Shown piece by piece: positions 36,699-44,080 of a stretch of 64,000 nucleotides of DNA. A program made the translations under genes and the position numbers. Source of the DNA: JBPRGG01 sp051418075 (GTDB lineage Bacteria; Bacteroidota; Bacteroidia; Cytophagales; Cyclobacteriaceae); the NCBI GenBank assembly GCA_051418075.1, contig JBPRGG010000104.1:7955-71954 (forward strand). The letters run 5' to 3'. Numbering within the stretch: position 1 is the first letter of the stretch; each line of letters starts with the position of its first letter. Under the pieces are notes generated by a model. That model saw only the letters and a list, made by a program, of their open reading frames with translations. It did not search any database and was not told the DNA's origin.

Positions 36699-37865
36699 TT
36701 AATGAAGCAGACTCGCCGCCTTGATTTGCCGGGACAGTTCTTCTACCTGCGATACATCATCAATCCATTCAATGGTGAAATTAATTTCCCTTGTTTCATC
36801 CGGGTCCAAATGTTGTTCAGGGGCCACAGTGGGATCTGTGTTACTATCATGATCCAGGGCGCTGGCTCCAAATTCTATACCCATTCCATCCCAGTTGTTT
36901 TGCAGCACAGGTGTTCCATCAGGCCAGGTAAACTCTTTGCTACCTGCTCCTCCACTACAGAACCAGGTTTGAAAATAAGGAGATGGGGGTGTTTTCACTA
37001 ATACACCTGGTCCGTCAGGATATTTTAATAAACTGGTACAGAATTCATCCTGGCTACTGTAATTAAGATCCTGGTAAATGATCCCCTGCTCCAGGCGTTG
37101 TTCAGGAACAGGAGCAGGGTTCCAGGTAGCGAAATCAGCAGGAAGACTTCCTCCTCCCCTGGGAAATGCTCTTTTAGCCGGTACCAGGTACTCTGCTGCT
37201 ACTGCCGGTTGGAAAGTGACATGATAGCCCCAATCAGGTGTAGAAGGACTATTAGTTACATTTTTAAAGCGATCCCTGATGCCAATATGAGGTTTTAACC
37301 GGTCTATTTCATAGCGCCGGGTCACTTTATATAGTTTATCCCCATTTTCGTACCATTTTCCTTCATAATTACCGGCATTGGTTCGGGTATAAAAGCTTGC
37401 CTCCAGAAAAATTTTGTCAGAAACTACTGACAGCACCACATCATTTACTGGTATGGCATGTACATCACCATGTAAAACTTTTAACACGCCAGTAGACTGG
37501 TCCTGGTAAGGCATGCCCCAATTATCCAGACCTAATAGTTCAATCCCGGCCATAAAGGTTTTGATATACATAAAACCGGGAGCCGGTTGTTGATTGATAT
37601 GCAGGGAGGATCCTGCCAAATCCAGTTGTTGGGGATCATATAAAGGGGAGGGAGGATTCCAGAATACTGGCCGGTGATTGATCCAGGCCTGGCCCAATGA
37701 AAATCCACGAGAGGGAAAAAATTCAATTTCAAGGTCCTGAACCTTTATATACAATCTATTGACTGATTTCGGATCTTCATCCTGATGTATTAATTCTACT
37801 TTAACAGATCCCTGGTCGTATAGCACTATTGGTTGATCAATGGATTGAGCACAATTAATTAGCAT
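36699..37865 (-). CDS. DUF4432 family aldose-epimerase-like protein
   Basis: About 388 residues from the first ATG (a TTG 14 codons upstream is possible). The beta-sandwich pattern with EFFPSRGFSLGQAWINHRPVFW near the N-terminus and a conserved His/Asp-rich centre (LHGDVHAIP, WGYHVTFQPAV) fits DUF4432, related to galactose mutarotases. Members probably bind or interconvert sugar anomers; no member is firmly assigned to my knowledge. It lies near an enolase-superfamily pseudogene, which suggests a former sugar-acid catabolic cluster. Confidence 0.82.
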   Translation of the reverse strand: MLINCAQSIDQPIVLYDQGSVKVELIHQDEDPKSVNRLYIKVQDLEIEFFPSRGFSLGQAWINHRPVFWNPPSPLYDPQQLDLAGSSLHINQQPAPGFMYIKTFMAGIELLGLDNWGMPYQDQSTGVLKVLHGDVHAIPVNDVVLSVVSDKIFLEASFYTRTNAGNYEGKWYENGDKLYKVTRRYEIDRLKPHIGIRDRFKNVTNSPSTPDWGYHVTFQPAVAAEYLVPAKRAFPRGGGSLPADFATWNPAPVPEQRLEQGIIYQDLNYSSQDEFCTSLLKYPDGPGVLVKTPPSPYFQTWFCSGGAGSKEFTWPDGTPVLQNNWDGMGIEFGASALDHDSNTDPTVAPEQHLDPDETREINFTIEWIDDVSQVEELSRQIKAASLLH

Positions 37866-38080
37866 AGTAATATTTGTTTCTGAGTATTGGTAAATTACTA
37901 AAGTCAAATATGGTTAAAAATCAGAAGAATCTGAAATGGACAAAAATTTATTGTTTTGCTCCTTGTGGCTGAATTTTAAAGCATGTTTTTTTGTAGAAAG
38001 ATTAATGACCAATAAGTGCTTTAATTTTATTAGCAAAACTTCAAGGGTTGCAGTTTCATTTGCTGTTTTGTGGGTCCAGC

Positions 38081-38430
38081 GCCCGTTATGCCCTGTTCCT
38101 CAAAAGCCGTTTGCTGGGAGAAAATCCCTGTCACATAGAAAGATTGTTTTGTAGGATAAAGCAGTTTGGTGGCCATGCCCCGGCAGGCAGGTGGCGTTTG
38201 TGCAGTGGAGATGGCACTGTGGGATCTGGCCGACAAAGCTTACCAGATACTGGTTTATCAAATGTTGGGCGGAAAATTCAGGGATGCCATCAGGTTATTT
38301 TGTGATACAACCAAAACAAGTGACGAAGGATTGGAGAAGATGGTGAGTTATGTCACCAGAGTACGCAAGACAGAAGGATATGATATTCCTTTGGCAGCTG
38401 ATCATTTTGGCCACTTTGATGGGATAAGGA
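38081..38430 (+). pseudogene. Broken mandelate racemase/muconate lactonizing (enolase superfamily) gene
   Basis: Two frames together encode a continuous stretch of a sugar-acid dehydratase-type protein. One frame gives LLGENPCHIERLFCRIKQFGGH, and the next continues with RQAGGVCAVEMALWDLADKA, YQMLGGKFRDAIRLFCDTT and finally PLAADHFGHFD. The shift lies at the CCCC run near 38177-38181; removing one C restores HARQAGG. The N-terminal about 90 residues and the whole catalytic C-terminal barrel are missing or unrecognisable, and the frame runs on into unrelated sequence. This is a decayed, truncated gene, not merely a sequencing error. Confidence 0.75.
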
Positions 38431-38487
38431 TCGTTCCTGGGACAGGATCTGGAGCTAGAGGCTCATTATTTCCTCAGCCATGGAAAA

Positions 38488-39018
38488 TTAAAAATGATAG
38501 GTCAGGGTTTGATATGCGACTGCATAATCATCCTTGATCTTCTTTTCCGGGGCTACCGTGAATTTCAGGTCTTTGGTTTGAAATATCAGCCGGGTTTGTT
38601 TGGACGGATCAATGATTCTTAGCAGGTCAGTATAGGCAATGGTGGTACCAAAACGACTGGCCCAGGTGTTGCGATTTTTCTTTTCCAGGTAATATCTTTC
38701 AAAACTACGGATCAGGGCTTCCTTTTCTCCGGATGTCTCAATTTGAAGGTAGTTCAGGTCCTTTACCGGATTTTCAGTATAAATGGTGAAATTCATTTGT
38801 ACTTTTTGGGGTGAAGCAGAATCAGGCACATAGTTAATGGTATAATCTGCTTCAAATTCCATTTTCATATCCTGGGATTCATATTCCTGGGGAAAAATGA
38901 AAAACAGGCCATTGCCTTCAAAATTTCTTTGGGTTATAATCTTATCGGCTTTTTGAGCCCACGCCATCAGCCCCATCAAGCATAAACCAAGTGTCAAAAA
39001 ATTTTTTTTTGTTTTCAT
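38488..39018 (-). CDS. Hypothetical exported protein
   Basis: From the preferred ATG (MKTKKN) the protein has 176 residues with a Sec signal peptide (cleavage near AWAQ). The mature part is probably beta-rich; no known family is recognised. Alternative ATGs four and two codons upstream exist (39030, 39024); the longest would overlap the upstream lipoprotein gene. It forms a pair with that gene and is probably co-transcribed. Confidence 0.65.
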   Translation of the reverse strand: MKTKKNFLTLGLCLMGLMAWAQKADKIITQRNFEGNGLFFIFPQEYESQDMKMEFEADYTINYVPDSASPQKVQMNFTIYTENPVKDLNYLQIETSGEKEALIRSFERYYLEKKNRNTWASRFGTTIAYTDLLRIIDPSKQTRLIFQTKDLKFTVAPEKKIKDDYAVAYQTLTYHF

Positions 39019-39020
39019 GA

Positions 39021-39482
39021 TCATTGACATTTTGTTATTATATCAGCGTTTTCATCATTTTGCCAGGATGCTCTAGCCTGACCATCCTGATCATACAGCT
39101 CATCCAGAATAACCAGATTGTCTGCTTTTTTATCTTCAAAAACCAGCCGGTAAAGGTACTTATTTCCCCTTTTCAGTATATATTTTTGAAATTTTATCCC
39201 TTCTTCATTTTCGAAAACAGCTGATTCAATCATTTGTGGCTTTTGATGTTTCAGTTGCTTACTAAATGACAATAACATGGTGTCACCAGCAGTAAGAAGT
39301 CCGCCAAAATAATGCTGTTCATTTTCCTGGCTATGTCGGGTAAAACGGCTGTGCCAGGTCTCAGATGCTCTTATCTTGCTTCCATTTCCCTGAAGGCAAT
39401 AGGAAAAACTTAAGTTCACCGTTTCTTGGGTTTTACTTTGACAGGCCTGAAACAGTAATATCAATAATAGAAATTTTTTCAT
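39021..39482 (-). CDS. Hypothetical small lipoprotein
   Basis: I choose the ATG giving MKKFLLLILLFQACQSK, 153 residues with a lipobox FQAC (Cys14). The longer frame from 39524 would run through a 10-bp perfect hairpin, which argues against it. The mature protein is charged and has no recognised domain. It is followed within two bases by the exported hypothetical protein gene. Confidence 0.65.
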   Translation of the reverse strand: MKKFLLLILLFQACQSKTQETVNLSFSYCLQGNGSKIRASETWHSRFTRHSQENEQHYFGGLLTAGDTMLLSFSKQLKHQKPQMIESAVFENEEGIKFQKYILKRGNKYLYRLVFEDKKADNLVILDELYDQDGQARASWQNDENADIITKCQ

Positions 39483-39485
39483 CTT

Positions 39486-39518
39486 AAAAACAAGAAGTCT
39501 GGCCATTGCCAGACTTCT
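39486..39518 (-). terminator. Hairpin/terminator between TRL-like and lipoprotein genes
   Basis: AGAAGTCTGG and CCAGACTTCT form a perfect 10-bp stem with a 6-base loop (39493-39518), followed in the minus direction by TGTTTTT. It ends the TRL-like transcript or attenuates expression of the two genes behind it. Confidence 0.7.
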
Positions 39519-39542
39519 ATACATATTAAATAATTTTTTGGT

Positions 39543-39875
39543 TTATTCGCCGTAAACCATTACTGTAAAAGTGGCATAAACACCTAAAATGCTGGTGGCA
39601 TGGTAATCCACATGGCTGATAGAGGTGATATTTCCATTTTTAGCAGCCTGGTTGATGCTGGCATCTCCGGTAGCAACAATACCTAGGATGCTGGTTGCTT
39701 CTGCGGTTCCTACCTTGGTGCCTACACTATTGGAGGTGGCAGCCAATGGCGCTTGCACATCGGTATAGATGCTTCCTAACACAGGAGATCCTACAAAAGC
39801 ACAACCTGAAAATAAAAGTGAGCTTAGTGCTAGCACAGATACTACAGTTAATGTTTTTCTAAGGTAATGATTCAT
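39543..39875 (-). CDS. TRL-like family lipoprotein
   Basis: The 110 residues have a lipoprotein signal with lipobox FSGC (Cys25). The mature part contains the TRL (tRNA-associated locus) pattern: GSIYTDV near the N-terminus and two TSILGI/TSILGV repeats with GDASINQAAKNGNI between. The family is a small, probably periplasmic or surface lipoprotein of unknown function. It is the first of three small exported-protein genes in one direction. Confidence 0.85.
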   Translation of the reverse strand: MNHYLRKTLTVVSVLALSSLLFSGCAFVGSPVLGSIYTDVQAPLAATSNSVGTKVGTAEATSILGIVATGDASINQAAKNGNITSISHVDYHATSILGVYATFTVMVYGE

Positions 39876-40277
39876 GATAAGTTTTAAGGTTTAAGTAAAA
39901 CAATAATTTAAACTAAAAATAAGACTACAAAAATTATAATAAGTGAATTAATAATAAACATCAAAATCAATTTATATTTTTATATCATACCTTTTAAGTA
40001 TTTTTAAATACAAATAAACCTGAAAATCAATTGTATATAGGTTAAATAATTTTAATAAAACGCTTTAATAACAAATAATGGAATAGAAAAAGGAAATTAA
40101 CTGGCTAAGCTAGAATTTTACAATATTAAGAAAAATTTATATCTTTTCAAGGGATTGGGTTTGATTTTATGAATAAGATGCCATTTTAGCTTTGCCATTC
40201 CTTTACATATATTGCTTCAAGACTTCAATGCCACTGTACTTTGATAATCGTCCTAAACAAATCCTGATATTGCGTAG
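39876..40277. other. AT-rich intergenic region, nothing recognised
   Basis: About 400 AT-rich bases upstream of the TRL-like gene. It should contain that gene's promoter, but I find no clear TAnnTTTG element, RNA gene, repeat or coding frame. Confidence 0.5.
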
Positions 40278-40308
40278 TTGGGCAGATAGATTAAAAATAA
40301 TATATTTA
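40278..40308 (+). promoter_or_regulatory. Candidate Bacteroidota promoter for the 51-aa gene
   Basis: A TTG (40278-40280) and TATATTTA (40301-40308, seven of eight matches to TAnnTTTG) are 20 bases apart, which fits the -33/-7 architecture. The small gene's ATG lies 33 bases further on. Confidence 0.4.
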
Positions 40309-40340
40309 CACCAACAAAAATTTTTATAAACCAAAAAACT

Positions 40341-40496
40341 ATGTTTGATCCCCCGATAACCAGTGGTGCAAATGCCTTTATCTGGATATTTGTGCTTTTA
40401 GTAGCTTTTGTAGTGGCTTTGTCAGTTATTGATTCTATAAAATCAAGCCAAAAGAAGTCAGAAAAAACCCGAGAAGAAAAGCTGACAAAAAAATAG
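40341..40496 (+). CDS. Small single-helix membrane protein (51 aa)
   Basis: A 51-codon frame starting MFDPPITSGANAFIW, then one hydrophobic helix (about 13-31), then a strongly charged Lys/Glu tail (SIKSSQKKSEKTREEK). It has a candidate promoter 33 bases upstream and an intrinsic terminator that overlaps its stop codon, so it forms a complete miniature transcription unit. Predicted topology is N-out or N-in with a soluble 20-residue tail. No family is recognised. It converges with the mannose-1-phosphate guanylyltransferase gene. Confidence 0.6.
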   Translation: MFDPPITSGANAFIWIFVLLVAFVVALSVIDSIKSSQKKSEKTREEKLTKK

Positions 40497-40516
40497 CTCC
40501 GAAATGGAGCTGTTTT
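40495..40516 (+). terminator. Terminator overlapping the 51-aa gene's stop codon
   Basis: AGCTCC pairs with GGAGCT across a 5-base loop, followed by GTTTT. The stem starts inside the stop codon of the small membrane-protein gene. Confidence 0.6.
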
Positions 40517-40535
40517 AGTGATGCATTTTATAATG

Positions 40536-41609
40536 TCAGATAAAATCCTGACCTTTGATTGATCGCACATCACTTACAAACTGCCTGAATTTGGATTCTT
40601 TGTCTTTTTGGCAGATCAATACCACATCATCGCAATCTGTGACCAGGTATCCATCCAAACCCTGTACCACGATTAATTTTCCCGGAGATCCTTTAACCAG
40701 GCAATTTTTGCTTTCATAGATCAGGGCATTGGCATCAACTACATTGTTATTTTCATCCTTTTTCTTGATTTCATGTAATGAATTCCAGGAACCAAGATCA
40801 GACCAGCCGAAATTTCCCAAAACAACATACACATTGGATGCTTTTTCCATAACCCCATAATCAATAGAAATATTTTTGCATTGAGAGTATGCCTCACGGA
40901 TCGCATCGTTTTCCTGGTCAGTATAATATTGCTCAGAGATCTGATCAAATGTTTCTGCCATTTCAGGAAGGTGATCTTCAAAAGCTTTGATGATCGTATC
41001 TGCCTTGAATAAAAATATTCCGGCATTCCAAACAAAATCTCCACTTTCCAGAAATTTTCTGGCCAGGTCCAGCTGGGGCTTTTCTGTAAATGTCTTGACC
41101 TTTTTTACTTCAGAATCATTGTCAATAAATTGTATATAGCCATATCCGGTTTCAGGTCGGTTGGGCTGAATACCAATGGTAATAAGGTCACCGGCCTTTT
41201 TGGCTTGATCAATGCCTAATTTCATGGCTTTTTCAAAAGCAGCATCATTGAAAATGGCATGGTCGGAGGGCGTTACTACGATACAGGCATCATTATCTTT
41301 TTTGGCAATCTTGTAGCTGGCATAGGCAATACAGGGTGCAGTATTTCTTCTGTTGGGTTCCAGTAAGATCTGATCTTTGGATAATTCCGGAAGCTGCTCA
41401 CGAATGAGTGTTTCATAAATACTGTTAGAAACCACAAAAATGTTTTCTTTAGGAGCAATATTCAGAAAACGATCATAGGTCATTTGCAACAGAGACTTTC
41501 CGGTACCTAATACGTCTAAAAATTGTTTAGGATGATTATTACGGCTGTAAGGCCAGAACCTGCTACCAATCCCTCCTGCCATAATAACCACGTAATTCTT
41601 ATTTGCCAT
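40536..41609 (-). CDS. Mannose-1-phosphate guanylyltransferase
   Basis: Makes GDP-mannose from mannose 1-phosphate and GTP, a precursor for exopolysaccharide, O-antigen and GDP-fucose. The 357 residues carry the nucleotidyltransferase signature GGIGSRFWP (12-20) with PKQF (27-30), and the FGWSDLGSW motif (about 268-276) of the family. The length corresponds to the guanylyltransferase domain alone, without the phosphomannose isomerase half of ManC. Single gene. Confidence 0.94.
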   Translation of the reverse strand: MANKNYVVIMAGGIGSRFWPYSRNNHPKQFLDVLGTGKSLLQMTYDRFLNIAPKENIFVVSNSIYETLIREQLPELSKDQILLEPNRRNTAPCIAYASYKIAKKDNDACIVVTPSDHAIFNDAAFEKAMKLGIDQAKKAGDLITIGIQPNRPETGYGYIQFIDNDSEVKKVKTFTEKPQLDLARKFLESGDFVWNAGIFLFKADTIIKAFEDHLPEMAETFDQISEQYYTDQENDAIREAYSQCKNISIDYGVMEKASNVYVVLGNFGWSDLGSWNSLHEIKKKDENNNVVDANALIYESKNCLVKGSPGKLIVVQGLDGYLVTDCDDVVLICQKDKESKFRQFVSDVRSIKGQDFI

Positions 41610-42046
41610 ATCAATTTTATTTTAAGGAAAAAAATCTATATAAAACTAATTGAATAAATTCAGGTCTGCAAAAATTTAAAAAATTTAATAAATTAACCTG
41701 TTTTTTTTACTAAATTAAAAATCAATCGAATTAATTAATGTTTTAACCGCTGTTTTTCTTAAACTAATTACCTTTCATACTCGGCTATGCAATTTCATGC
41801 TTAATTGAGTACTATTTATGAACCAGCTAATGGTCGGGTGGTTAACCTGAATGCGACTGGTAGTGACAGGCAGTGAAACAAAAGATTTCAAAGTTACATA
41901 TTTTGGGCCGGGGGATTTACAGCTTAGTATTAATTGTTTTAAGGATCTTAAGTGAGTTGATACAAAGGGGTTTCACAACCTAATTATCCACTGAAATCAT
42001 CCTCAGCCGGTAAGAAATTAAATGATTTTTTACTATTTTTATAAAA
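41610..42046. other. Intergenic region between manC-type gene and ECF sigma
   Basis: About 440 bases upstream of two divergent genes. It should hold both promoters. I see no coding frame, tRNA or known riboswitch; the centre (41830-41920) is richer in GC than its flanks but shows no strong inverted repeat. Confidence 0.5.
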
Positions 42047-42739
42047 ATGAAGAAAAACTTACCAGATTCTGAAAATTTTATTTGGAAATCCCTTGGTCAA
42101 AAAGAAGATTTAGAATTCCCTCAAATAAATAAATTAGGGAAAAAATTTTCCGGAAAAACTGACCGTGAAATTTGGGCTGCCTTTAAAGATGGAGAGGAAG
42201 CAGCTTTTATTCATATTTATTCCACCTATTTTCAGCAATTACTTAATTATGGACATCAATTTACTAAGCATCAGGATCTGGTTGAGGATTGCATTCAGGA
42301 TTTATTTGTTGATTTAAGAATAAGACGTGCTAAACTGGCTGAAATAAAACTATCCATCCGCCTTTATTTATTTAAATCTCTTAAAAGAAGAATTATTGAA
42401 TATCTAAGAGATTCACCCTCATTTTTTATTGAGCATGATAACTTGTCCGGCAATCAATTTGAAGTTTCTATGTCCATAGAAGAAAATCTAATTAATAAGG
42501 AAACTATTGAAGCTACCGAAATTAAAATTAAAAACGCTCTACAGAAGCTTTCCGACAGAGAAAGAGAAGCAATTTATTATATTTATTTTAAAAACTTCAA
42601 TTATGAAGAAACCAAAGTTCTTATGAATATGGACAATGTAAAATCTGTTAGAAACCTGGTATATAAGGCTGCTTTTAAATTAAAGAATATTATAAAAATG
42701 ATTGCTACTTATTTCATTTTCTATCTTGCTGCCCATTAG
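42047..42739 (+). CDS. ECF RNA polymerase sigma factor of a SusC/SusD locus
   Basis: A 230-residue sigma-70 family protein. Region 2 lies at about 55-110 (IYSTYFQQLLNYGHQF, DLVEDCIQDLFVDL) and region 4 at about 160-215 (LQKLSDREREAIYYIYF). A 40-residue N-terminal extension precedes region 2. Next come a FecR anti-sigma and a SusC with STN domain, so it should be released by outer-membrane signalling when the glycan is bound and then activate the PUL. The C-terminus ends in a hydrophobic stretch (MIATYFIFYLAAH). Confidence 0.93.
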   Translation: MKKNLPDSENFIWKSLGQKEDLEFPQINKLGKKFSGKTDREIWAAFKDGEEAAFIHIYSTYFQQLLNYGHQFTKHQDLVEDCIQDLFVDLRIRRAKLAEIKLSIRLYLFKSLKRRIIEYLRDSPSFFIEHDNLSGNQFEVSMSIEENLINKETIEATEIKIKNALQKLSDREREAIYYIYFKNFNYEETKVLMNMDNVKSVRNLVYKAAFKLKNIIKMIATYFIFYLAAH

Positions 42740-42888
42740 CAAATATCAAAATAATCACCACCAATCTTATTGATTTTTTCAAAATATGTTTCTTTTTTTA
42801 AGGATATTAAAAAAGTAGAAATTTTTTTTTATTTGACTGATGTCATTTCTCCAAATGTTCCATCATTATAGCAGAAAACCAACTATAA

Positions 42889-43929
42889 ATGAAATACAAG
42901 GATTACCAACTAGAGGATTTGTTATCTAATCAGGATTTCATTCATTGGGTGACAAATCCAACTCAGGAAAATGATTATTTCTGGAAGAAATGGTTGGAAG
43001 TTCATGCTTCTAAAAAGCCACTGGTTGAACAGGCTAAACAAATTATATTGGCCGCAAAATTTAAGGAGGATGAAGGTTTTACAGAGAGTTATAATAGAAT
43101 ATTACATGATGTTTTAAAGGATAAATATTCAAAAAGGTTTGAAAGAAGCTCCCATAGAAGGTCTATACGTAAGCAAGAACAATTGAATAGATATTTAAGA
43201 GTTGCAGCAATTATAAGTTTTATCTTTATGCTGGGGCTTGTATTGGTATTAAATCAGGAAAAATTTGTCACTAAAAACCAGATTGAGTGGATTACTTATT
43301 CAAATCCAGGTGGTAAAAAATCCTCCATTGTTTTACCTGATAGCTCACTTGTTATACTAAATGCTGCAAGTAAATTGGCATATTCGGTTGATTTTGATCA
43401 CAACAGATTAATAAAATTAGATGGGGAGGCTTATTTCGATGTCAAACATAATCCACAAAAACCATTTGTCGTCAGCTCAAAAAGTGTAGAAACTACAGTA
43501 TTAGGAACTACATTCAATGTGGCCGCCTTTGAGAATGAACAAACTGTCAATATATCACTAAATACAGGAAAAATTAAAGTTTCACTACCACAGGAAGAAA
43601 ATAATTCGTACTGGCTGGATCCAGGTGAAAAGCTTGTTTATGATGTGGTTTCTGGTAATACTGAGAAGACTTATTTTGATCCATTAATTGAATTTTCCTG
43701 GAAGAATAACATCCTTGTTTTTGATAAAGCTAGTCTGGGTGAGTTTATCCGCAAAATAGAAAGATGGTATGGAGTGCAGGTAGTAATTAAAGGAAATCCC
43801 AATGAATCTTGGCAAGTGAATGGCAGATTTAAAAATGAAAGTCTGAGGTTAATCATGGAAAGTTTGCGATTCACGCATCAAATAGACTATAAAGTAGAAA
43901 ATAATCAGATATACATATATTTTAACTAA
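42889..43929 (+). CDS. FecR family anti-sigma factor
   Basis: The 346 residues have a cytoplasmic sigma-binding N-terminus (about 1-100), one membrane helix (VAAIISFIFMLGLVLVL, about 104-120), a periplasmic FecR domain (about 130-245, with GEAYFDVKHNPQKPFVV) and a C-terminal DUF4974 secretin-like domain (about 270-346). It transmits the signal from the STN domain of the next gene's product to the ECF sigma factor. It is 149 bases downstream of the sigma gene. Confidence 0.94.
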   Translation: MKYKDYQLEDLLSNQDFIHWVTNPTQENDYFWKKWLEVHASKKPLVEQAKQIILAAKFKEDEGFTESYNRILHDVLKDKYSKRFERSSHRRSIRKQEQLNRYLRVAAIISFIFMLGLVLVLNQEKFVTKNQIEWITYSNPGGKKSSIVLPDSSLVILNAASKLAYSVDFDHNRLIKLDGEAYFDVKHNPQKPFVVSSKSVETTVLGTTFNVAAFENEQTVNISLNTGKIKVSLPQEENNSYWLDPGEKLVYDVVSGNTEKTYFDPLIEFSWKNNILVFDKASLGEFIRKIERWYGVQVVIKGNPNESWQVNGRFKNESLRLIMESLRFTHQIDYKVENNQIYIYFN

Positions 43930-43966
43930 AATTAATACAATATGAAATTAAACACATCCTAAAAAA

Positions 43967-43992
43967 AACCGAAGAGTGGGTGCTCTTCGGTT
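43967..43992. other. Strong hairpin 1 in the fecR-susC leader
   Basis: AACCGAAGAG and CTCTTCGGTT form a perfect 10-bp stem with a 6-base loop, 37 bases after the fecR stop. No T-run follows on the plus strand, so it is not a typical terminator for fecR; the A-run before it makes it terminator-like on the minus strand. Confidence 0.65.
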
Positions 43993-44005
43993 AAAGTTAA
44001 ATCTA

Positions 44006-44032
44006 ACATGAGAATCTGAACACCTCTCATGT
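44006..44032. other. Hairpin 2 in the fecR-susC leader
   Basis: ACATGAGA and TCTCATGT form a perfect 8-bp stem with an 11-base loop, 13 bases after hairpin 1 and 48 bases before the susC ATG. Together the two structures fill the leader of the susC transcript. Confidence 0.6.
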
Positions 44033-44080
44033 AAAGATCTTGTCCTAACAAATGCATTATTTATTAAAACATTTAAAGTT

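Noticed and set aside
38177..38181. The idea that the enolase-superfamily gene is intact apart from a sequencing error
   Set aside because: Even after correcting the C run, both the N-terminal part and the catalytic C-terminal barrel are missing.
40253..40573. 106-codon minus-strand frame
   Set aside because: Antisense to the 51-aa gene, its promoter and its terminator; no motif.
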